From NCBI GenBank assembly GCA_021777285.1, contig JAJYDR010000018.1:1-24091 (forward strand): a stretch of DNA of 24,091 bases, in the 5' to 3' direction. Below, in pieces: positions 16,424-24,091 of this stretch. Both the position numbers and the translations under genes were made by a program. This DNA comes from Actinomycetes bacterium. GTDB lineage: Bacteria > Actinomycetota > Acidimicrobiia > Acidimicrobiales > RAAP-2. A model generated the notes under the pieces. That model was not told where the DNA came from and searched no databases. It was given only the letters and a program-made list of their open reading frames with translations. Each line of letters begins with the position of its first letter. Positions within the stretch are counted from its first letter, which is position 1.

Positions 16424-17841
16424 ACGCGATCACCATGGCCGAAGGCGTACGCGCCGGCGCGCTGAGTGCGACGGCCCTCGCCCAGGAATCGCTCGACGCG
16501 ATCCGGGCGCGCAACGACGAACTGAACATCTTTCTGCACGTCGACGAGGACGGGGCGATGGCGGCGGCGGCGCGTGTCGACGACGCGGTCGCCCGTGGCG
16601 CCGACCCGGGACGACTCGCCGGGGTGCCGATCGCGCTCAAGGACAACCTCTGCCAGGTCGGGGTCCCGACGACTTGCTCGTCGCGGATCCTCGAAGGGTG
16701 GCGTCCGCCCTACAGCGCCACGGTCGTCGACCGACTCCTCGGGGCTGGCGCCGTGCCGATGGGCAAGACCAACCTCGACGAGTTCGCGATGGGCTCGTCG
16801 ACCGAGACCTCGGCGTTCGGCCCGACCCGCAACCCGCTCGACCCGACCCGGGTGCCGGGAGGTTCCTCGGGTGGCTCCGCGGCCGCCGTGGCCGCGGCCA
16901 TGACCCCCCTCGCGCTCGGCAGTGACACGGGTGGGTCGATCAGGCAGCCCGCCGCGCTCTGTGGCATCGTCGGGGTAAAGCCCACCTACGGGTTGGTCTC
17001 GCGCTACGGCCTGATCGCGTTTGCGAGCTCACTCGACCAGATCGGCCCCTTCGCTTCGACCGTCGCTGACGCGGCGCTGCTGCTCGAGGTCATCGCGGGC
17101 CACGACCCGATGGATTCGACGTCGTTGCCCGAACCGTCACCGAGCCTCGTCGCACACCTCAACGACGGCGTGGCGGGTCGGCGGATCGGACTGGTTCGCG
17201 AACTGATCGACGGTGCCGACGCTGAGATCGTCGACGCGGTCGAACGGGCCGCGGCGGTCCTCGCGGCGGCCGGGGCCTCGATCGTCGAGCTGTCCATCCC
17301 TGAGTTGCGACTCGGGCTCAGCGCCTACTACCTCATCGCACCGGCCGAGGCGTCGAGCAACTTGGCGCGCTACGACGGCGTGCGCTACGGACTGCGCGTC
17401 GACGCCGAGGATGTCGCGGCGATGAATGAGGCGACCCGCACGGTGGGCTTCGGGGCCGAAGTGAAGCGACGGATCATGCTCGGGACCTACGCGCTGTCGG
17501 CGGGGTACTACGACGCCTACTACGGCCAGGCGCTGAAGGTCCGCACGCAGATGCGCGACGCGTTCCGCCGCGCGTACCTCGACGTCGACCTGCTGCTCGG
17601 CGCCACGACCCCCTCGGTCGCATTCACTTTCGGCTCCAAGACGAACGATCCGATGGCCATGTACCTGTCGGACGTCTTCACGATCCCGACGAACCTGGCC
17701 GGCGAGGCTGCGCTCTCGGTCCCCTTCGGCCGGGGCGAGGCGGACCTGCCGATCGGCGTCCAATTGCTCGGACCGGGTCGTAGCGAAGCGCGGCTCTTCG
17801 CCGCGGCCACGGTGCTCGAAGACGCGGAGCGGGAATCATGA
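16420..17841 (+). CDS. gatA: Asp/Glu-tRNA amidotransferase subunit A
   Basis: The 473-residue glutaminase subunit of GatCAB is an amidase-signature enzyme that releases ammonia from glutamine for transfer to mischarged Glu-tRNA(Gln) or Asp-tRNA(Asn). The Ser-cisSer-Lys triad is K74 (ALKDNL), S149 (PGGSSGGSAA) and S173 (GSDTGGSIRQPA). Other family landmarks are MGKTNLDEFAMGSSTE and GVKPTYGLVSRYGL. It starts at GTG 16420 in the gatC stop and ends by sharing ATGA with gatB. The whole subunit appears intact. Confidence 0.98.
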   Translation: MNAITMAEGVRAGALSATALAQESLDAIRARNDELNIFLHVDEDGAMAAAARVDDAVARGADPGRLAGVPIALKDNLCQVGVPTTCSSRILEGWRPPYSATVVDRLLGAGAVPMGKTNLDEFAMGSSTETSAFGPTRNPLDPTRVPGGSSGGSAAAVAAAMTPLALGSDTGGSIRQPAALCGIVGVKPTYGLVSRYGLIAFASSLDQIGPFASTVADAALLLEVIAGHDPMDSTSLPEPSPSLVAHLNDGVAGRRIGLVRELIDGADAEIVDAVERAAAVLAAAGASIVELSIPELRLGLSAYYLIAPAEASSNLARYDGVRYGLRVDAEDVAAMNEATRTVGFGAEVKRRIMLGTYALSAGYYDAYYGQALKVRTQMRDAFRRAYLDVDLLLGATTPSVAFTFGSKTNDPMAMYLSDVFTIPTNLAGEAALSVPFGRGEADLPIGVQLLGPGRSEARLFAAATVLEDAERES

Positions 17842-19262
17842 CGTTGCCAGCCGGTTGGGAGATGGTTGTTGGACTCGAGGTTCACACCGAGTTGCGAACC
17901 GCCACCAAGATGTTCTGTGGCTGCGCCAACGCATTTGGCGCCGAGGCCAACACGAACATCTGCCCAGTGTGCCTGGGCCTGCCGGGCTCGCTGCCGGTGC
18001 TGAACGAGCAGGCCGTCTCGATGGCGATGGCGATCGGCATGGCGCTGCACGCCACGATTGCGCCCTCGACGTTCCACCGCAAGAACTACTTCTACCCCGA
18101 CATGCCCAAGGACTTCCAGATCTCCCAGTACGACCTGCCGATCAACGCAGGCGGGTACCTCGACCTGCCCGATGGGTCTCGGGTGAGCATCGAGCGCGCG
18201 CACCTGGAGGAGGACACCGGCAAGTCGACGCACCTGGGCGCCAGCGGACGCATCCACGGTGCCGAACGCTCGCTCGTGGACTACAACCGCTCAGGTGTGC
18301 CGCTGGTCGAGATCGTCTCGGGCCCCGACATCCGTTCGGCCGCCCAGGCGCGGCTCTACGCGAGCGAGCTGCGTGCGGTGCTAATCGCGACCGGCGCCTC
18401 GGACGGACGGATGGAGGAGGGGTCGATGCGCATCGACGCCAACGTCTCGGTTCGCCACAGTGGCGACCCCTTCGGGACCCGCTGCGAGATCAAGAACCTC
18501 AACTCGCTGCGCAGCCTACACCGGGCGATCGAGTTTGAGGCGGAGCGACAGGTGGCCCTCATCGAGGACGGCGGCGTCGTTCGACAAGAGACCCGGCACT
18601 GGGACGAGACCCAGGGGGCGACCTCGACGATGCGCGTGAAGGAGGAGGCCGAGGACTACCGCTACTTCCGCGAACCCGATCTGGTCGACCTAGCGCCCGA
18701 CGCCGACTGGCAGCGCCGCGTGGCCGAGTCCCTGGGTCCGATGCCGGCCGAGCGCCGCGCTGCGGTGGTGGCACTCCTCGGTGAGGCGAGCGACGCTCAG
18801 CGCGACGCGATCGACGTGGTCATCGACCTCGGTCTCGAGCGCTACGTCCACGCGACGGCCGCCGCCGGGGGTGACGTGGGCGTCGCCGTGGCGCGCGTCG
18901 CCAACGAACTCGCCGCCGCCGGGGACGTCTCGAAGCTCACCGAGGACGCCTTCGTGGCCGCGGTTGAGATGGAGTCCCGTGGCCAGCTCTCGGCCACCCA
19001 GGCGAAGGCCGTCCTCGCCGATCTACTCGCCTCGGGTGGCGATCCCGCGGCCATCGCCGCGGCTAAGGGTTTCGAACAGCTCTCGGCCGATTCGCTCGGC
19101 GACGTCATCGCGACCTTGATCGCGGCCCACCCCGACGAGTGGACGCGTTTTTGTGCGGGCGACGACAAGCTTGCCCAGTTCTTCATCGGTCTTGTCATGC
19201 GCGAAACGCGTGGTCGGGCCAACGGCAAGGCCGTCATCGCCGAGCTACACGCGCGACGCTAG
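17838..19262 (+). CDS. gatB: Asp/Glu-tRNA amidotransferase subunit B
   Basis: The 474-residue subunit binds the mischarged tRNA, activates the acyl group with ATP and transfers ammonia from GatA. It begins WEMVVGLEVHTEL. Zinc ligands C27, C29, C42 and C45 follow (MFCGCAN...ICPVCLG). The kinase-like core includes HRKNYFYPDMPKDFQISQYD, HLEEDTGKSTH, DYNRSGVPLVEIVS and the EDYRYFREPDL motif. The C-terminal YqeY-like tRNA-binding tail is present. It follows gatA by ATGA overlap. Presence of gatCAB is consistent with indirect Gln-tRNA(Gln) synthesis, the normal actinobacterial route. Confidence 0.98.
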   Translation: MTLPAGWEMVVGLEVHTELRTATKMFCGCANAFGAEANTNICPVCLGLPGSLPVLNEQAVSMAMAIGMALHATIAPSTFHRKNYFYPDMPKDFQISQYDLPINAGGYLDLPDGSRVSIERAHLEEDTGKSTHLGASGRIHGAERSLVDYNRSGVPLVEIVSGPDIRSAAQARLYASELRAVLIATGASDGRMEEGSMRIDANVSVRHSGDPFGTRCEIKNLNSLRSLHRAIEFEAERQVALIEDGGVVRQETRHWDETQGATSTMRVKEEAEDYRYFREPDLVDLAPDADWQRRVAESLGPMPAERRAAVVALLGEASDAQRDAIDVVIDLGLERYVHATAAAGGDVGVAVARVANELAAAGDVSKLTEDAFVAAVEMESRGQLSATQAKAVLADLLASGGDPAAIAAAKGFEQLSADSLGDVIATLIAAHPDEWTRFCAGDDKLAQFFIGLVMRETRGRANGKAVIAELHARR

Positions 19263-19264
19263 CC

Positions 19265-20290
19265 ATGGGTAGGCCGCGAACGCTGCGCGCCCGCCGGATC
19301 GCCCTAGTGCTGGCCGCCTCGTTGGTCGTCGCGCCGGTCGCGGGTGCCGTGTCGGCGAGACAGGGCACCACGACCGCGACGCTCGCCGCCCGGGCCCGTC
19401 ATCGACGGGTGGCGCCGCTGACCGGGCTGCCCGATCCGACGGCGGTGTCAATGCGTCGCTCGGCCCTGACGGTCAAGATCGACAACACGCCGATGGCCCA
19501 TCCCCAGTTCGGGATCAACGAGGCGGACGTCGTCTACGAGGAGATCGTCGAGGGTGGCATCACGCGCCTCGCCGCGGTCTTCAATTCGCACCTGCCCCCG
19601 GTCATCGGACCGGTCCGTTCGGTGCGACGGACCGACCGCGAGATCGTGTTTCCGCTGAAGGGGGTCTTCGCCTTCTCCGGCGGCGCGGCCTACGCGCTGG
19701 CGAGCATCGCGACGGCGCCGGTCAAGCGCTACGACGAGGCGACCGCGGGTTCGGCGATGTACCGCGATCCCGCGCGTTACGCCCCCCACAACCTGCTGTT
19801 GAACCCGGTGAAACTGCTCGCCATGGCCGGTCGGCCGACGCCACCACGCCCGATCTTCACGTACGTTGCGAAGGACGCCCCGCCGCGCGGGGCCCCCGTC
19901 GGGTCGTTCACGGTCAACTTCCCCGCGGGCTACGCCGTGCACTACGCGTGGGACGCGAGGACCGGCTCGTGGGATCGCTCGATCTTCGGCGCACCGGACG
20001 TCACCGCGAGCGGCGCGCGCGTCTCGCCGGTCAACGTGATCGTGATGGAGGTCAACTACATCGGCGGCGTGGGCGCCATGGGCGCCGAGGCCAACCTGGT
20101 CGGGCACGGCCCGGCGATGGTTCTGAGCGACGGTCGCCTGGTGCGCGGCTCGTGGTTCCGCTCCGGCGTCGCCAAGGCGACGGCGTACCGCACGTCCAAC
20201 GGCACGGTGATCGCACTGCGTCCGGGGCAGACGTGGGTGGAGTTGCTCGGGCCGGGCGAGACGGTCAGCCTCTATGCGCCAGTTGGGTGA
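19265..20290 (+). CDS. Secreted DUF3048-domain protein (YerB-like)
   Basis: A 341-residue protein with a Sec signal (residues 1-30: basic MGRPRTLRARR, hydrophobic core, VAGAVSA before the likely cut). There is no lipobox Cys, unlike Bacillus YerB. The N-terminal DUF3048 domain is clear: PLTGLP, ALTVKIDNTPMAHPQFGINEADVVYEEIVEGGITRLAAVF and IGPVRSVRRTDREIV (about residues 50-125). The C-terminal part has the usual ALRPGQTWVELL ending. The biochemical function of the family is unknown; an envelope role is inferred from secretion. ATG 19265 is 2 nt after the gatB stop, so it is probably translated from the gat mRNA; the longer upstream frame overlaps gatB and would hide the signal peptide. Confidence 0.88.
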   Translation: MGRPRTLRARRIALVLAASLVVAPVAGAVSARQGTTTATLAARARHRRVAPLTGLPDPTAVSMRRSALTVKIDNTPMAHPQFGINEADVVYEEIVEGGITRLAAVFNSHLPPVIGPVRSVRRTDREIVFPLKGVFAFSGGAAYALASIATAPVKRYDEATAGSAMYRDPARYAPHNLLLNPVKLLAMAGRPTPPRPIFTYVAKDAPPRGAPVGSFTVNFPAGYAVHYAWDARTGSWDRSIFGAPDVTASGARVSPVNVIVMEVNYIGGVGAMGAEANLVGHGPAMVLSDGRLVRGSWFRSGVAKATAYRTSNGTVIALRPGQTWVELLGPGETVSLYAPVG

Positions 20291-20307
20291 GCGGTCGGCG
20301 CATTTCG

Positions 20308-20313
20308 TAGACT
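20308..20313 (+). promoter_or_regulatory. -10 box of ilvD (leaderless)
   Basis: TAGACT lies exactly 6 nt before ATG 20320 in a 29-nt gap. A TTGGGT at 20283-20288, 19 bp upstream, is a poor -35. No Shine-Dalgarno is present. Confidence 0.5.
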
Positions 20314-20319
20314 GCTGCC

Positions 20320-21999
20320 ATGACGACCCACCCCACACCTCGTAGCACTGACGTCACCCTCGGCAAGGGCCGCGCGCCCGCGCGCGCGATGCTGCGCGCC
20401 ATGGGCATGGGCGACGATGACATGGTCAAAGCCCAGATCGGCGTGGCGTCGAGCTGGAACGAGGTGACGCCGTGCAACCTGCCGCTCGACCGACTGGCCA
20501 AGCGCGCCAAGGTCGCGGTGCGTGACGCCGGGGCCGTGCCCTTCGAGTTCGTCACCATCGCCGTCTCCGACGGCATCTCGATGGGCCACGAGGGGATGCG
20601 CGCCTCGCTCGTCTCGCGCGAGGTCATCGCCGACTCGGTCGAGACCGTGATGCACGCGGAGCGCTTCGACGCGCTGGTGACCTTCGCGGGCTGTGACAAG
20701 TCGCTGCCGGGCATGCTGATGGCGGCCGCTCGCCTGGACGTGCCCTCAGTCTTCCTCTACGGCGGCACCATCATGCCCGGTCACCTCCACGGCAAGTCTC
20801 TCGACATCACGTCGGTGTTCGAGGCGGTCGGCGCCAACGCCGTCGGCTCGATGAGCGACGACGAGCTGCGCGAGGTTGAACTCGCGGCCTGCCCCGGCGA
20901 GGGGAGCTGCGCGGGCATGTTCACTGCCAACACGATGGCGAGCGTCGGCGAGGCGCTCGGCATGTCGCTGCTCGGCAGCGCGAGCGTCCCCTCAATCGAC
21001 CCCCGACGCGACCAGTACGCTTACGACTCGGGGCTGGCCGTCGTGAACCTGCTCGACCGCGGGATCACGGCCCGCCAGATCATGACCCGCGAGGCGTTCG
21101 AGAACGCCATCGCGGTGGTGATGGCCCTCGGCGGCTCGACGAACGCGGTGCTCCACCTGCTCGCCATCGCCCACGAGGCGCGGGTCCCGCTCGCGTTGGA
21201 GGACTTCAACACGATCGCCGCGCGCGTGCCCCACATCGCTGACACCAAGCCCCACGGCAAGTACCACATGAGTGACATCGACGAGATTGGCGGCGTGCCG
21301 GTGGTGCTCGCGCACCTGCTCGAACGCGGTCTGCTCCACGGCGACGTGATGACCGTGTCGGGCCAGACGATGGCCGAGAGCCTCGAGGCCTTCGCGGCGC
21401 GCCGGCCCGACGGCGAGGTCATCCACGACGTCGACCACCCGATCCACGACCGGGGCGGCATCGCGGTGCTGCGTGGGTCGCTCGCGCCCAACGGCGCCGT
21501 GGTGAAGGTCGCGGGCATCGATCACCTCCACTTCCGTGGCACGGCGCGGGTCTTTGACGGCGAGGACGCGGCGATGACCGCCATCCTCGCGGGAGAGATC
21601 CAGCCCGAGACGGTGGTGGTCGTCCGCTATGAGGGACCCAAGTCGGGGCCGGGCATGCGCGAGATGCTCGCGATCACCGGCGCGATGAAGGGCGTGGGGC
21701 GCGGCAGTGACTCCGCGTTAGTCACCGACGGACGTTTCAGTGGTGGCACGCATGGCTTCTGTGTCGGACACGTGGCGCCCGAGGCGCTCGACGGCGGGCC
21801 CATCGGACTCGTCGAGGACGGCGACATCATCGAGATCGACGTCACGACCAACTCCATCGATCTGCTCGTGGATGACGCGGTGCTCGCCGAGCGCGCGGCG
21901 CACCGGGCGCCGTTCGTGCCGCGGTACACGACCGGGGTCCTCGAGAAGTTCGCGCGTCTCGTCCAGGGGGCCGAGACTGGGGCGGTCACGTCGCGCTAG
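20320..21999 (+). CDS. ilvD: Dihydroxy-acid dehydratase
   Basis: The 559-residue enzyme dehydrates 2,3-dihydroxyisovalerate and 2,3-dihydroxy-3-methylvalerate, the third step of valine and isoleucine synthesis. The three Fe-S cluster cysteines are C52 ([11 protein letters not shown]), C125 ([10 protein letters not shown]) and C197 ([16 protein letters not shown]); K126 is the expected carbamylated Mg2+ ligand. The late motif [18 protein letters not shown] carries the catalytic serine. Spacing of the cysteines fits a [2Fe-2S] DHAD. It has its own apparent leaderless promoter, so it may not share the ilvBN attenuator that follows 73 nt later. Confidence 0.97.
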   Translation: MTTHPTPRSTDVTLGKGRAPARAMLRAMGMGDDDMVKAQIGVASSWNEVTPCNLPLDRLAKRAKVAVRDAGAVPFEFVTIAVSDGISMGHEGMRASLVSREVIADSVETVMHAERFDALVTFAGCDKSLPGMLMAAARLDVPSVFLYGGTIMPGHLHGKSLDITSVFEAVGANAVGSMSDDELREVELAACPGEGSCAGMFTANTMASVGEALGMSLLGSASVPSIDPRRDQYAYDSGLAVVNLLDRGITARQIMTREAFENAIAVVMALGGSTNAVLHLLAIAHEARVPLALEDFNTIAARVPHIADTKPHGKYHMSDIDEIGGVPVVLAHLLERGLLHGDVMTVSGQTMAESLEAFAARRPDGEVIHDVDHPIHDRGGIAVLRGSLAPNGAVVKVAGIDHLHFRGTARVFDGEDAAMTAILAGEIQPETVVVVRYEGPKSGPGMREMLAITGAMKGVGRGSDSALVTDGRFSGGTHGFCVGHVAPEALDGGPIGLVEDGDIIEIDVTTNSIDLLVDDAVLAERAAHRAPFVPRYTTGVLEKFARLVQGAETGAVTSR

Positions 22000-22037
22000 C
22001 GCGTCGAGACCCGACGATGATGCCGCGGGGCCTCGCC

Positions 22038-22066
22038 TTGTGCCCGTGACGTCGGTGTGCTTAGAT
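22038..22066 (+). promoter_or_regulatory. Promoter of the ilv leader and ilvBN
   Basis: TTGTGC (22038-22043), a 17-bp spacer and TTAGAT (22061-22066), preceded by TGC as an extended -10, form a plausible promoter. Six bases later comes the GTG of the leader peptide, so the leader mRNA probably starts at its own start codon. Confidence 0.6.
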
Positions 22067-22072
22067 AGTTTC

Positions 22073-22123
22073 GTGACAACGGGCCGCCTGATTCTGGTAG
22101 TAGTAGGGGACAGGCACCGGTAG
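22073..22123 (+). CDS. ilv leader peptide (attenuator)
   Basis: GTG 22073 to TAG 22121-22123 encodes 16 residues, MTTGRLILVVVGDRHR. Residues 6-11 are Leu-Ile-Leu-Val-Val-Val, exactly the end products of the pathway downstream, and the three valines use GTA, which is scarce among the GTC/GTG-rich valine codons of this window. A ribosome short of charged Leu, Ile or Val tRNA would stall at 22088-22105 and alter the folding of the RNA behind it. No Shine-Dalgarno precedes it; the promoter spacing suggests leaderless translation. Confidence 0.82.
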   Translation: MTTGRLILVVVGDRHR

Positions 22124-22166
22124 TCACGTATACGCGTTCACCGGAAGCCTCCCAATCGGGAGGCTT
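22073..22166 (+). promoter_or_regulatory. Transcription attenuator with three alternative hairpins
   Basis: Hairpin 1:2 pairs 22073-22090 (GTGAC, AC, GG, GCCTG) with 22111-22127 (CAGGC, CC, GT, GTCAC), looping out the Leu/Val codons. Hairpin 2:3 pairs GGG (22107-22109), AGGC (22112-22115) and CCGGT (22117-22121) with ACCGG (22140-22144), GCCT (22147-22150) and CCC (22151-22153). Hairpin 3:4 is the terminator. The 2:3 form uses the 5' arm of the terminator and so is an antiterminator. Stalling in the control codons frees region 2 and allows read-through; full translation covers it and allows termination. Confidence 0.8.
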
Positions 22167-22174
22167 TTTTCTTT
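22145..22174 (+). terminator. Intrinsic terminator of the ilv attenuator
   Basis: AAGCCTCCC (22145-22153), loop AATC, GGGAGGCTT (22158-22166) and the run TTTTTTCTTT (22165-22174). It is a classic rho-independent terminator placed between the leader peptide and ilvB, 22 nt before the ilvB start. Confidence 0.92.
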
Positions 22175-22195
22175 ATACCGACGGAAGTAGGAATC

Positions 22196-23911
22196 GTGGA
22201 ACTCACTGGCGCGCAAGCCCTCATCAAGAGCCTCGAACAGCAGGGCGTCGACACCATCTTCGGCCTGCCCGGCGGCGCCATCCTGCCGGTGTACGATCCG
22301 CTGCTCGACTCGTCGATCCGCCACATCCTCGTGCGCCACGAGCAGGGGGCCGGTCACATGGCCGAGGGTTACGCGATGGCGACCGGTCGCGCGGGGGTGG
22401 CGATGGTCACGAGCGGCCCCGGCGCGACCAACATCGTCACGCCGATCACCAACGCCCACATGGACTCGACGCCCCTGGTCGTGATCACCGGCCAGGTCGC
22501 GACCAGCTCGATCGGCCTGGACGCGTTCCAAGAGTGCGACATCACGGGCATCACGATGGGGGTGACCAAGCACAACTTCCTCGTCCAGTCGGCCCACGAG
22601 TTGCCACGCGCGGTGGCCGCGGCCTTCCACCTCGCGACCACGGGACGCCCCGGACCGGTGCTGATCGACGTGCCCAAGGACGTGGCGCAGTCGACGATGG
22701 AGTGGTGGTACCCGTCCGGGGTCGACGAGTACGACCTGCCGGGCTACCGTCCGACGGTCGAGCTCGACGAGGTGGCCGTGGCGCGCTGCGTCGCGTTGAT
22801 CGGGGAGTCTGAACGGCCCGTGCTCTACGTCGGCGGTGGGACGCTCAAGTCCCGCGCAACGGCAGAGTTGCTCGCCTTCGCCGAACGTACGCGCATCCCC
22901 GTTGTGACGACGCTGATGGCGCGGGGCGCCTTCCCGGACTCCCACGAGCAGCACCTGGGCATGCCGGGCATGCACGGCGTCTACGCCGCGGTCATGGCGA
23001 TCCAGCGAAGCGACCTGCTGATCACCCTCGGCGCCCGCTTCGACGACCGGGTCACCGGCAAGATCGCGTCCTTCGCCCCCGACGCGCAGGTGATCCACGT
23101 GGACATCGACCGGGCCGAGTTCGGCAAGATTCGTCGCCCGGACGTCGCTCTGCAGACCGACATCGCCACGGCGCTGCGCGCCTTTGACGCCGCGAGCGCA
23201 CGCCCGAAGAACCTTGACGGCTGGTGGCGCGAGATCCGGACTTGGCAGGCGAAGTACCCTCTCGTCTACGACGAGCCCGAGGTCGACGGACCGCTGCGCC
23301 CCCAGCACGTCATCGAGTCGATCGCCCGAACGGCGCCGGCCGGGACGATCGTCGCTTCGGGGGTGGGCCAGCACCAGATGTGGACCGCCCAGCACTGGCC
23401 CTTCGAAGAGCCCAACACCTGGGTCAACTCGGGTGGTGCGGGGACCATGGGGTTCGGCGTTCCGGCCGCGATTGGGGCCAAGGCCGGTCGTCCGGATCGC
23501 ACCGTGTGGTGCATCGACGGCGATGGGTGCTTCCAGATGACGGCCCAGGAACTCGTCACCGCCCGGTCCGAGGGGATCCCGATCAAGGTGGCGATCTTGA
23601 ACAACGCCTATCTGGGCATGGTGCGTCAGTGGCAGGAGATGTTCTACGACGAGCGATATAGCGAGGTCTACCTCTCGCCGGACCTACCCGACTATGTCAA
23701 GTGGGCCGAGGCGATGGGCTGCGTTGGCCTGCGCGCGACCAACGTGAAGGAGATGAACGACGTGATCGACGAGGCCAACAAGATCAACGACGTACCGGTG
23801 GTGATCGACTTTCGCACCGACAGTACCGAGAAGGTCTTCCCGATGGTGCCCGCGGGCGTCAGCAACGACGACATCATGGTCCACCCCTCCCAGCGCGGGG
23901 GTGCGCGATGA
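22196..23911 (+). CDS. ilvB: Acetolactate synthase large (catalytic) subunit
   Basis: The 571-residue ThDP enzyme condenses two pyruvates to acetolactate, or pyruvate plus 2-ketobutyrate to acetohydroxybutyrate, the first common step for valine, leucine and isoleucine. Catalytic E49 activates ThDP ([16 protein letters not shown]). RFDDRVTGK at about 281-289 is in the FAD region. The ThDP/Mg2+ motif runs from GDG (442-444) to NN (469-470), and the [10 protein letters not shown] segment (475-484) that borders the active site follows. The start is GTG 22196, with AGTAGGA just upstream. Expression is set by the attenuator at 22073-22174. The stop shares ATGA with ilvN. Confidence 0.97.
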   Translation: MELTGAQALIKSLEQQGVDTIFGLPGGAILPVYDPLLDSSIRHILVRHEQGAGHMAEGYAMATGRAGVAMVTSGPGATNIVTPITNAHMDSTPLVVITGQVATSSIGLDAFQECDITGITMGVTKHNFLVQSAHELPRAVAAAFHLATTGRPGPVLIDVPKDVAQSTMEWWYPSGVDEYDLPGYRPTVELDEVAVARCVALIGESERPVLYVGGGTLKSRATAELLAFAERTRIPVVTTLMARGAFPDSHEQHLGMPGMHGVYAAVMAIQRSDLLITLGARFDDRVTGKIASFAPDAQVIHVDIDRAEFGKIRRPDVALQTDIATALRAFDAASARPKNLDGWWREIRTWQAKYPLVYDEPEVDGPLRPQHVIESIARTAPAGTIVASGVGQHQMWTAQHWPFEEPNTWVNSGGAGTMGFGVPAAIGAKAGRPDRTVWCIDGDGCFQMTAQELVTARSEGIPIKVAILNNAYLGMVRQWQEMFYDERYSEVYLSPDLPDYVKWAEAMGCVGLRATNVKEMNDVIDEANKINDVPVVIDFRTDSTEKVFPMVPAGVSNDDIMVHPSQRGGAR

Positions 23912-24091
23912 ACGTCCCCGAGCCCTTCGCCGGCGAGCCCGTTCATTCACCGGTGCGCCACCATATCCTCTCGGTGCTGGTGGAGAACAAGTCGGGCGTG
24001 CTCGCACGCATCGCCGGGCTGTTCGCCCGGCGCGGCTTTAACATCTACTCACTGGCCGTCGCCCCGTCCGAGAGCCACGCCCGGTACTCGC
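23908..24091 (+). CDS. ilvN: Acetolactate synthase small (regulatory) subunit, N-terminal part
   Basis: The first 61 codons are visible before the window ends. After a 16-residue lead comes an ACT domain, [38 protein letters not shown], the standard IlvN/IlvH opening. The subunit activates IlvB and makes it sensitive to valine feedback. The start ATG overlaps the ilvB stop (ATGA 23908-23911), giving coupled, stoichiometric synthesis. The C-terminal domain lies beyond the right edge. Confidence 0.95.
   Translation, partial: MNVPEPFAGEPVHSPVRHHILSVLVENKSGVLARIAGLFARRGFNIYSLAVAPSESHARYS

Noticed and set aside
19265..19360. Lipoprotein signal on the DUF3048 protein
   Set aside because: No Cys is found near the predicted cleavage site, so an ordinary Sec signal fits better than a lipobox.
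21993..22002. GCGCTAGCGC palindrome across the ilvD stop codon
   Set aside because: A 10-bp palindrome is easily met by chance in GC-rich coding ends, and no further structure or T run follows.
22124..23395. 423-codon open frame on the minus strand opposite ilvB
   Set aside because: It is antisense to a fully recognisable acetolactate synthase, runs through the attenuator terminator and shows shadow composition.

Overview
The window is high-GC DNA (roughly two thirds G+C by eye) that looks like core chromosome of an actinomycete. Three things point there: a long 'eukaryotic-type' isoleucyl-tRNA synthetase with a GLHH version of the HIGH motif, the gene order cysteine desulfurase - mnmA - ligA - gatC - gatA - gatB followed by ilvB - ilvN (recalled from mycobacteria and relatives), and many apparently leaderless genes. 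A deep-branching class such as Acidimicrobiia is a guess. I see no insertion sequence, phage gene, CRISPR array, tRNA or rRNA.

Layout. 1-785: the 3' end of a HAD phosphatase gene, converging on a GNAT acetyltransferase gene. 857-3988: ileS. 3985-5288: a MarR regulator divergent from a YceI-family gene with a palindromic operator between them, then a strong hairpin and a possible 38-residue membrane peptide. 5321-6571: an MFS exporter. 6576-9094: an aldehyde dehydrogenase joined to a cysteine desulfurase. 9129-12235: mnmA and ligA, overlapping. 12250-14393: a PASTA-domain membrane pseudokinase overlapping a small HIT-like Cys/His protein. 14444-15322: a short-chain dehydrogenase. 15375-20287: an apparent five-gene run of esterase, gatC, gatA, gatB and a secreted DUF3048 protein. 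20320-21999: ilvD. 22038-24091: a complete transcription attenuator with a leader peptide, then ilvB and the start of ilvN.

How the genes work together. The cysteine desulfurase can supply sulfur to MnmA for tRNA 2-thiolation. GatCAB makes Gln-tRNA(Gln) and/or Asn-tRNA(Asn) by transamidation, and IleRS charges tRNA(Ile). LigA seals DNA nicks. IlvB/IlvN and IlvD are the first and third steps common to valine and isoleucine synthesis; ilvC would be expected just beyond the right edge. MarR probably represses itself and yceI.

The main non-textbook signals are regulatory. (1) Upstream of ilvB is a 16-codon leader peptide with Leu-Ile-Leu-Val-Val-Val, including three consecutive GTA codons, and three mutually exclusive RNA hairpins ending in an intrinsic terminator. 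(2) First genes of transcription units often have a TANNNT-like hexamer placed 6-7 nt before the start codon, which implies leaderless mRNAs, while downstream genes mostly begin inside the previous stop codon (GTGA, ATGA or TGATG). (3) The marR-yceI intergenic region carries repeated TAGTTG/CAACTA half-sites. (4) The PASTA protein lacks the catalytic residues of an active kinase.
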